DNA of 14,127 nt from Geodermatophilaceae bacterium (GTDB lineage Bacteria; Actinomycetota; Actinomycetes; Mycobacteriales; Geodermatophilaceae): NCBI GenBank assembly GCA_013811805.1, contig JACCUM010000134.1:1-14127 (forward strand), given 5' to 3'. Made by a program: the position numbers and the translations under genes. Below are positions 1 to 5,944 of this stretch, in pieces. How positions within the stretch are numbered: the stretch's first letter is position 1; every line of letters begins with the position of its first letter. The notes under the pieces were generated by a model. It saw only the letters and a list, made by a program, of their open reading frames with translations. It made no database searches and was not told the DNA's origin.

Positions 1-153
1 CTCAGTGCCGAGATCGCCTACCGGCACGAGCGCATCGTCGAAGCCGCGGGCGGTACCCGACGGGTTCGGCGTGGCCGTGCCCGTCGGGCGGCTCGCGCGG
101 TCGCCGTACGCAATGCCACCGGCCGGATCGGTACCGCCCGACCGGCGCACTGA
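1..153 (+). CDS. C-terminal fragment of an unidentified protein (5' end outside window)
   Basis: Frame 1 is open from the first base to a TGA at 151-153 and gives about 50 residues. They begin LSAEIAYRHERIVEAAGG, which looks helical, and then become a strongly basic Arg/Ala-rich tail ending RIGTARPAH. About three quarters of the codons end in G or C, better than the competing plus frames here, which is the main reason for calling it coding. I do not recognise the family, and the short basic tail could be read-through of non-coding DNA. It lies 90 bp upstream of the regulator gene on the same strand. Sequence to the left of the window is needed to name it. Confidence 0.4.
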   Translation, partial: LSAEIAYRHERIVEAAGGTRRVRRGRARRAARAVAVRNATGRIGTARPAH

Positions 154-242
154 CCGGTGTTGCAGCCAGTTCCGTACCCACTGGCGGGTCCGTACCGGCC
201 GCGTACGCATCCTTGGCCATCACCCTGGCCGCCGGGGACCCG

Positions 243-3200
243 ATGAGCCAACAAATACTGTCGCAACCCCGTGCCACGATGTTTCCCGTGGTCCGTACGA
301 GCTCCCAGATCCCGTTGCTGGGTCGCGCCCGGGAGCTCGAACGGTTGCTTGCGGTGGTCGGCAGCTCGCGTGCGGGCGAGCCCTCGACGATTCTGTTGGC
401 CGGTGATGCCGGTGTCGGCAAGACCCGGCTGCTGCGCGAACTCGGCGACTGGGCCGCGGGCGAGGACCTGATCCTGCTGGTCGGACACTGTGTCGACCTC
501 GGCGAACTCGGCTTGCCCTACCTTCCGTTCACCGAGATTCTGGGCGCGCTGACCCACGACCCGGATCCAGGGGTCGCCGAGATGATGGCCGCACATCCTG
601 GAGTGGTCAGTCTGTTCAGCGGCGAGCCGGGTCAATCGCTCGCGACCGGCTCACCCGGTCGGACCGACCCAGATCTGCCCGACCGGGTCGCGCCCGCGCC
701 AGCCGGTTCCGGCCAACGGCAGCTCTTCGAGGCCATCGCGACGCTGCTGTTCGAGTTGGCCGACCTGCGTCCGGTGCTGCTGGTTATCGAAGACCTGCAC
801 TGGGCCGACCAGTCCACCCGCGACCTGCTCCGCTTCTTGATCAGCCGGCTCACCGACCAGCCGGTGATGATCATCGCTTCGTACCGCACCGATGACCTGC
901 ATCGGCGCCACCCGCTTCGTCCGTGGCTGGCCGAGATGGCACGGGTCGAGATCGTCGACCGCCTGGTCCTGGCGCCGCTGGACGATCCAGACATGGCCGC
1001 GCTGGTCCGAGCCGTCCGGCCCGATCGGCTCTCCGACGCAGTGCTCCGGCGAATCGTCGAGCGGGCCGAGGGGAACCCCTTCTATGCCGAGGAGCTGGCG
1101 GCCGCAGGCGGCTCAGGTGACTTCGGCTTCTATGCCGGGGTCGCGTCCGCCGCGGGCGGTGCCGGCGGAGTCCCGGACGGTCTCAGCGACATCCTGCTGG
1201 CCCGGCTCGAAGCGCTGCCGACCGATGCCCAGCACGTCGTACGCGTGGCGGCGATCGCCGGACGCAGCGTGGCGCACGAGGTCCTGGCCGCGGTCGCCGG
1301 CCTGCCCTCGCCCGCGCTCGATGCCGCGATCCGAGAAGCGGTCAACCGGTACATCCTCGTCGCCGAGGACGACGGCAAGTACCAGTTCCGCCACGCCCTG
1401 CTGCGGGAGTCGGCTTACGGCGACCTGTTGCCCGGTGAGCGGGTCCGGCTGCATGCGGCCTTCGCCGAGCAACTGGCCGACACCGGCTCGGCAGCCGAGC
1501 TGGCCCTGCACTATCGGGAGAGCAACGACCTGGCCGGAGCACTGGGGGCCAGTTGGCAGGCAGCCCGGGATGCAGCGCGCCTGCGCGGACCGGTCGAGCA
1601 GTTACAGCACCTCGAGCGGCTGCTCAGCTTGTGGCCCAGCGTTCCAGACGCAGCGCAACGGATCGGCAGGTCGTATGTCGACGCGGCCCTGGAGGCAAGT
1701 GACGCGGCATCCGATGCCGGTGAGCGGACCCGGTCGATCAAGCTGGCGCGATTGGCCCTGGAGCGGCTCGAAGCCGACCCATCGCCCGACCCCGGCTTGG
1801 CGGTCCGGGTGCAGTACACGCTCGGGCAGACGCTGCTCAACGCCGACCGGGACGCCGAAGCCTACGTCCACACCAGCGCTGCCATGGACGTGCTCGGCCC
1901 AGAGTCGACCCCGCAGAACGCGCGTACCTGGGCGTGGGCGGCTGCCATCCATATGCGGTCCTCGTTCTTCAACGGCAAGTATGAGGAGTCCAAGTCCATC
2001 GGTGAGGCCGCCCTGGCCGTGGCGGAGAAGTACGGCGTCGACGACGCCCGGGCCGACCTGTTGATCACGATTGCGCGGGTGTACGAGAAGCATCCCGAAG
2101 GCAGCGGCTCGGTCGATCGCCTTGCCAGGGCTCTGGAGCTGGCCCGCAGTTCCGGAGACATCGGCACTGAGATGCGGGCGACGTACAACCTGGCGGTGGC
2201 CGCCTTCAACTCCGGTGATCTGACCGAGGCAGTGCGGGTCCTCAAGGCTGGCAACCGCCGGGCCGTGGAAACCGGCGTGCCCTACGGCGCGTATGCCACC
2301 GAGACGCTCTTCTACACGGTGCACGCCTGCTTCATCGCTGGTGACTGGGCGACTGTCCGGTCCATCGTGGACGCGTGCCGGGCCTACGGTCCGGAGTCCA
2401 CCCGGCATGTGGTCGCTGCCGGGATGTATCGCGGGGTCGCTCGCGGTGAGGACGTCAGCGCCGATCTTGCCGAGGCGCGACGATGGTCGGAGTTGCCGAT
2501 CCTGGCGATCATCGTCGGCATCGTCTCCGCCGAACTGGCCATTGCCGCCGGCTCGCCGGCTGACGCGCGCACCGCTGTCACCGATGCCATCGAACGGGTC
2601 ACCGCATTGTGGGACACGACGTTCATGGCCAAGATCAGGTTGATCGCGTTGCTGACCTGCGCCTATGCCGACCAGGTCGAGCGGCTGCGGATGGTGCGGG
2701 ATGCGGCGGGGGTCACCTCGGCACGTGCGGAGGTGCAGCCCTTCCTCGACGACGCGGCCGAGGTCATCTCCTCGTGTCGAGCCGAGCGCGGTAGCGATTC
2801 CCTCGGTGTCGAAGCCGACGCCTGGGTGCTACGGCTGGCCGCCGAGTCGAGCCGACTCGACGACAACGGTGCGGATGCCGTACGGGCCTGGCGGGCCGCG
2901 GTGCACGGCTTCGGGTACGGCGACCGCTACGAGCAGGCCCGGAGCAGACTCCGGCTGGCCGAGGCGCTGATCGCAACCGACCAACGGCCCGAGGCTCAGG
3001 CGGAAGCTCGGTTGGCCTACGCCGTTGCCCGCGAGTTGGGGGCCGCCCCGCTTGTCGCTGCGGTGGAGTCCCTTGCGCGTCGCGCTCGTCTTGACATCGG
3101 CGCCCCGACCTCGGCTCGGTCGGATGGGGCCGGGCTGACCCGCCGGGAGCAGGAGGTTCTCGACCTACTGGCCCGCGGCCGGACGAATCGGCAGATCGGC

Positions 3201-3326
3201 AAGGAACTGTTCATCAGCGAGAAGACCGCGAGCGTGCACGTCTCCAACATCCTCGGCAAGCTGCACGCCTCGGGGCGCACCGAGGCGGTAACGATCGCGC
3301 ATCACCGCGGGCTGATTTCGGCATGA
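243..3326 (+). CDS. LAL-type LuxR family transcriptional regulator with N-terminal AAA/ATPase domain
   Basis: A 1027-residue regulator of the large ATP-binding LuxR group. From the ATG at 243, the N-terminal ATPase domain starts at about residue 25 and carries Walker A GDAGVGKT (54-61) and a Walker B-like LLVIEDLHWAD ending near 189. A long helical, TPR-like middle region follows and probably serves as the ligand or protein sensor. The C-terminal LuxR helix-turn-helix covers about 963-1025 (LTRREQEVLDLLARG, then ISEKTASVHVSNIL). The length is normal for the family. I preferred ATG 243 (GGGGA four bases upstream) over TTG 213 or ATG 279; the frame is open upstream, so the start is not certain. 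Family members usually activate nearby or pathway genes; the target cannot be read from the sequence. Its TGA overlaps the start of a 47-aa peptide gene (ATGA). Confidence 0.93.
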   Translation: MSQQILSQPRATMFPVVRTSSQIPLLGRARELERLLAVVGSSRAGEPSTILLAGDAGVGKTRLLRELGDWAAGEDLILLVGHCVDLGELGLPYLPFTEILGALTHDPDPGVAEMMAAHPGVVSLFSGEPGQSLATGSPGRTDPDLPDRVAPAPAGSGQRQLFEAIATLLFELADLRPVLLVIEDLHWADQSTRDLLRFLISRLTDQPVMIIASYRTDDLHRRHPLRPWLAEMARVEIVDRLVLAPLDDPDMAALVRAVRPDRLSDAVLRRIVERAEGNPFYAEELAAAGGSGDFGFYAGVASAAGGAGGVPDGLSDILLARLEALPTDAQHVVRVAAIAGRSVAHEVLAAVAGLPSPALDAAIREAVNRYILVAEDDGKYQFRHALLRESAYGDLLPGERVRLHAAFAEQLADTGSAAELALHYRESNDLAGALGASWQAARDAARLRGPVEQLQHLERLLSLWPSVPDAAQRIGRSYVDAALEASDAASDAGERTRSIKLARLALERLEADPSPDPGLAVRVQYTLGQTLLNADRDAEAYVHTSAAMDVLGPESTPQNARTWAWAAAIHMRSSFFNGKYEESKSIGEAALAVAEKYGVDDARADLLITIARVYEKHPEGSGSVDRLARALELARSSGDIGTEMRATYNLAVAAFNSGDLTEAVRVLKAGNRRAVETGVPYGAYATETLFYTVHACFIAGDWATVRSIVDACRAYGPESTRHVVAAGMYRGVARGEDVSADLAEARRWSELPILAIIVGIVSAELAIAAGSPADARTAVTDAIERVTALWDTTFMAKIRLIALLTCAYADQVERLRMVRDAAGVTSARAEVQPFLDDAAEVISSCRAERGSDSLGVEADAWVLRLAAESSRLDDNGADAVRAWRAAVHGFGYGDRYEQARSRLRLAEALIATDQRPEAQAEARLAYAVARELGAAPLVAAVESLARRARLDIGAPTSARSDGAGLTRREQEVLDLLARGRTNRQIGKELFISEKTASVHVSNILGKLHASGRTEAVTIAHHRGLISA

Positions 3327-3466
3327 CGGAACGACTCGAGAGTCAGGCGCGTCGCACGGGAATGAGCCCTCTGAACAAACGCCTGATGGCCATGATCGCT
3401 ATGGTGGCGGCCATGGCGATCGGGTTGAGTGTCGGTTTCCTCGCCGTACGCCTGTTCGTGAGCTGA
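3323..3466 (+). CDS. 47-aa methionine-rich single-pass membrane peptide, translationally coupled to the LAL regulator
   Basis: The ATG at 3323 overlaps the regulator's TGA (ATGA), and the frame runs to a TGA at 3464-3466. The product has a basic, soluble start (MTERLESQARRTGMSPLNKR) and one hydrophobic helix at about residues 21-46 (LMAMIAMVAAMAIGLSVGFL, then AVRLFVS), predicting N-in/C-out insertion. Six of 47 residues are Met, four of them in the first third of the membrane helix. About 74% of codons end in G or C, as expected for coding sequence in this genome. I recognise no family. The overlap predicts co-expression with the regulator, so a role as its membrane partner or output is possible but is inference. 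Being short, it could be a chance open frame, although overlap, codon use and helix agree. Confidence 0.6.
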   Translation: MTERLESQARRTGMSPLNKRLMAMIAMVAAMAIGLSVGFLAVRLFVS

Positions 3467-3700
3467 CGCTACGACGTCGGCAGATCGGACCGGTCTCAGG
3501 CCGTTGCTACGTAATGTGCAGATTCCTGCAGTTGCAGCGCGAAAGTTGCACGTTTCCGCACATCGCCGCTCGGCGGCTGGCTTTCAGCGGACTGGCGGTC
3601 GGTCAGGCGATGGCGTCTGCGTCGACGGTTGCACATGCGTGTTGCGATCTGCACCGGAAAGTTCGCCTTAACGTCTAGCCCTGTCAAGCTGGGCGGCGTG
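3467..3700. other. Intergenic region upstream of the cupin gene
   Basis: This 234-bp gap separates the regulator unit from the cupin gene. It holds two copies of AGTTGCA (3530-3536 and 3544-3550) in direct orientation with a 14-bp period, CTGCAG at 3526-3531, an 8-bp palindrome GACCGGTC at 3488-3495 and a short hairpin GCCGC-TCG-GCGGC near 3565. No convincing -35/-10 pair or U-tract terminator was found. TAACGT at 3669-3674 is a possible -10 with no matching -35. The cupin promoter must lie here unless the gene is read through from upstream. Confidence 0.35.
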
Positions 3701-4213
3701 ATGGAGGAAGACGAACGGCTGGTGCACGGTGCGGTTGCGCCGCAGCGTGCAAGTCCGTACGTGATCGCATCGGGGGCCGCGCGGCTGACCGACGCGCTCA
3801 TTGCGTTCAAGGCGACCGCCCGCGACACCAACGGAGCGCTGAGCGTCTCCGAGTTCGAACTCGGCCCTTGGGAGTCCGGGCCGGTACTTCACTTGCACGA
3901 GACGGTGGATGAGGCGATTTACGTCGTGTCGGGGCGGCTGGATGTGCAGCTCGGCAACGAGCGGCACTTCGCGTCGTCGGGTGACTTCGTATGGATGCCG
4001 CGAGGGGTACAGCACACGTTCGCGTGTGCTGGAGACGACGCGGTCCGCGCAGTTGCAGTCGCGGTTCCCGGGGGTCCGGAGAACCTGTTCGTCGAGCAGG
4101 CGGCTTACTTCGTCAAGGCCGAGGGAAATCTCGATCCCGCAGCTTTGGAAGAAATCAACCGGCGGCACGCGGCAATGACGATGGGCCCGCCCATCGAGCC
4201 GAGAAGATCGTGA
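3701..4213 (+). CDS. Cupin domain-containing protein (single Cupin_2 barrel)
   Basis: A 170-residue small beta-barrel protein. Cupin motif 1 is visible at about 64-80 as HLHETVDEAIYVVSG, giving the H-x-H-(x)4-E-(x)5-G metal-ligand pattern; motif 2 is at about 93-106 as GDFVWMPRGVQHTF with its conserved Pro, Gly and His. Together these supply three His and one Glu, so metal binding is likely. The rest is a short N-terminal strand region and a helical tail. Members include dioxygenase-like enzymes, isomerases and sensors, so the substrate cannot be given. I chose ATG 3701 because the upstream extension to TTG 3629 does not resemble cupin sequence; the Shine-Dalgarno match is weak (GGGCGG). It converges on the XPB gene with 27 bp between the stops. 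Confidence 0.85.
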   Translation: MEEDERLVHGAVAPQRASPYVIASGAARLTDALIAFKATARDTNGALSVSEFELGPWESGPVLHLHETVDEAIYVVSGRLDVQLGNERHFASSGDFVWMPRGVQHTFACAGDDAVRAVAVAVPGGPENLFVEQAAYFVKAEGNLDPAALEEINRRHAAMTMGPPIEPRRS

Positions 4214-4240
4214 GGTTCCAGTCTAACTAGTGGATGGTGA

Positions 4241-5875
4241 CTAGACGTCGATCGCGTCGACGATTGTGTAGGCGTAGCCCTGCTCGGCTAGGAACCGTTG
4301 ACGGTGCGCGGCGTAGTCCACATCGAGGGTGTCCCGGGCGACGACGGTGTAGAAATGCGCCTGGCGCCCATCGGCTTTGGGGCGCAGGATCCGGCCGAGG
4401 CGCTGCGCTTCCTCCTGTCGGGACCCGAACGTCCCCGACACCTGGATCGCCACCGCCGCCTCGGGCAGGTCGATGGAGAAGTTGGCGACCTTGGACACGA
4501 CCAGGGTTTTGATCTCCCCGCGGCGGAAGAGGTCGTAGAGCTTCTCCCGCTCCTTGTTGGTCGTCGAGCCCTGGATGATCGGGACGCTGAGATCGGCGCC
4601 GAGCTGTTCGAGTTGGTCGAGGTAGGCGCCGATCACCAGCACCTGATCGCCGTGGTGCTTCTCGACCAGACGGCGGATGACCGGCCGTTTCGAGGTCGCC
4701 GTCGAGCACATCTTGTAGCGCTCCTCAGGCTCGGCCAGCGCGTACATCATCCGTTCGTCCTCGGTCAGCGAGACCCGTACCTCGATGCACTCGGCGGGGG
4801 CGATCCAGCCCTGCGCCTCGATGTCGCGCCAGGGGGCGTCGTACCGCTTGGGCCCGATCAGCGAGAACACGTCACCCTCGCGGCCGTCCTCCCGTACGAG
4901 CGTGGCGGTCAGGCCGAGCCGGCGGCGGGACTGCAGGTCCGCGGTGAGCCGGAAGATCGGCGCGGGCAACAGGTGCACCTCGTCGTAGATGATCAGGCCC
5001 CAGTCGCGGGCATCGAACAACTCGAGGTGCCGGTATTCGCCTTTGCGGCGGGTCGTCATCACCTGGTAGGTCGCGATCGTGACCGGGCGGATCTCCTTGC
5101 GCTCACCGGAGTACTCGCCGATCTCCTCCTCGGTCAGGCTGGTCCGGGCGATCAGTTCGCGCTTCCATTGCCGGCCGGCGACGGTGTTGGTGACCAGGAT
5201 CAGGGTGGTCGCATTGGCCTCGGCCATCGCAGCCGCGCCGACCAGGGTCTTGCCGGCGCCGCAGGGCAGCACGACGACTCCGGAGCCGCCCGCCCAGAAG
5301 TTCTCCACCGACTCGCGCTGATAGTCGCGCAGCGTCCAGCCGTCCTGGTTGAGCTCGATGTCATGGGCTTGGCCGTCCACGTACCCGGCCAGATCCTCGG
5401 CGGGCCAGCCGACCTTGAGCAGCGCCTGCTTGAGCCGGCCTCGTTCGGAGCCATGCACGATGACCGTGGACTCGTCGATCTCGGCCCCGAGCATCGGGTT
5501 GATCTTCTTGTTGCGCCTGATCTCGGCAAGGACCGCCGGATCATTGCTGGTCAACGTCAGCCCGTGCACCGGGTTGGTGGCGAGGGTCAGCCGACCGTAC
5601 CGGGCCATGGTCTCGGCGACATCGACGAGCAGGGCGTGCGGCACGGCGTAGCGGGAGTAGCGGACCAGCGCGTCGACGACCTGCTCGGCGTCATGCCCGG
5701 CTGCACGCGCGTTCCACAGGGCCAGCGGAGTCACCCGGTAGGTGTGCACGTGCTCGGGGGAGCGCTCGAGCTCGGCGAACGGCGCGATCGCGGCCCGGCA
5801 GGCGCTGGCGCCCGGGTGATCGACTTCGAGAAGAAGGGTCTTGTCCGACTGCACGATCAGGGGTCCGTCGGTCAC
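4241..5875 (-). CDS. XPB/Ssl2-type DNA repair helicase (SF2, 3'-5')
   Basis: A 544-residue superfamily 2 helicase of the bacterial XPB group. The N-terminal accessory (Helicase_C_3-like) domain covers about 5-100. The motor follows: DYQ near 184-186, Walker A PCGAGKT (204-210), DEVH box (298-301), GLTAT motif III (321-325), the XPB hallmark RED loop (328-330), and C-terminal motif VI QRLGRILR (491-498). All catalytic motifs are intact. Characterised family members translocate 3'-5' on DNA using ATP and are linked to repair; M. tuberculosis Rv0861c is the likely counterpart, from memory. The start is GTG 5875 with no strong Shine-Dalgarno; a TACTCT -10 sits so that transcription could begin at the GTG itself. 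The accessory-domain gene lies 69 bp upstream on the same strand. Confidence 0.95.
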   Translation of the reverse strand: MTDGPLIVQSDKTLLLEVDHPGASACRAAIAPFAELERSPEHVHTYRVTPLALWNARAAGHDAEQVVDALVRYSRYAVPHALLVDVAETMARYGRLTLATNPVHGLTLTSNDPAVLAEIRRNKKINPMLGAEIDESTVIVHGSERGRLKQALLKVGWPAEDLAGYVDGQAHDIELNQDGWTLRDYQRESVENFWAGGSGVVVLPCGAGKTLVGAAAMAEANATTLILVTNTVAGRQWKRELIARTSLTEEEIGEYSGERKEIRPVTIATYQVMTTRRKGEYRHLELFDARDWGLIIYDEVHLLPAPIFRLTADLQSRRRLGLTATLVREDGREGDVFSLIGPKRYDAPWRDIEAQGWIAPAECIEVRVSLTEDERMMYALAEPEERYKMCSTATSKRPVIRRLVEKHHGDQVLVIGAYLDQLEQLGADLSVPIIQGSTTNKEREKLYDLFRRGEIKTLVVSKVANFSIDLPEAAVAIQVSGTFGSRQEEAQRLGRILRPKADGRQAHFYTVVARDTLDVDYAAHRQRFLAEQGYAYTIVDAIDV

Positions 5876-5902
5876 TTGTCCAGAGTAGGCGCCGGGTCCG
5901 AC
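5876..5902 (-). promoter_or_regulatory. Candidate leaderless promoter of the XPB helicase gene
   Basis: On the minus strand, TACTCT (5887-5882) fits TAnnnT and is followed by exactly six bases (GGACAA) before the GTG start. Transcription would therefore begin at or next to the first codon, the arrangement of leaderless mRNAs that are common in Actinomycetota. Ten bases upstream of the hexamer is GTCGG (5902-5898), the core of the damage-responsive RecA-NDp/PafBC consensus TTGTCRGTG-N8-TAnnnT; only 5 of its 9 upstream positions match, so damage control is only a suggestion. An 11-nt inverted repeat GGGTC-C-GACCC (5894-5904) overlaps this element. Confidence 0.4.
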
Positions 5903-5915
5903 CCTGCGGAATCGG

Positions 5916-5933
5916 ACGTTATGCGCATAACGT
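5916..5933. promoter_or_regulatory. Perfect 18-bp palindrome, candidate operator upstream of the XPB gene
   Basis: ACGTTATGCGCATAACGT is identical to its own reverse complement over 18 bases with no spacer. It is centred about 50 bp upstream of the XPB gene's GTG start and 11 bp beyond the stop codon of the preceding gene. It is AT-richer than its surroundings and has no following T-run on either strand, so a dimeric DNA-binding protein site is likelier than a terminator. I do not recognise the motif: it is not the actinobacterial LexA box (TCGAAC-N4-GTTCGA). Confidence 0.55.
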
Positions 5934-5944
5934 GCAGAACGGGG

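Noticed and set aside
18..635. 205-codon minus-strand frame at the left edge
   Set aside because: It is antisense to the Walker A region of the LAL regulator and Gln/Arg/Gly-rich; a complement-strand shadow.
892..2064. 390-codon open frame inside the LAL regulator gene, same strand
   Set aside because: A shifted-frame shadow: Trp/Ser/Arg/Pro-rich with no domain, while the overlapping regulator frame has ATPase and helix-turn-helix motifs.
3496..3831. 111-codon minus-strand frame across the gap and the cupin start
   Set aside because: It overlaps the cupin coding sequence antisense and has no recognisable domain or ribosome binding site.
4221..4246. Inverted repeats GTCTA/TAGAC and CTAGT/ACTAG between the converging cupin and XPB genes
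   Set aside because: They suggest a bidirectional terminator, but the stems are only five base pairs, AT-containing, and lack a T-run, so I did not annotate one.
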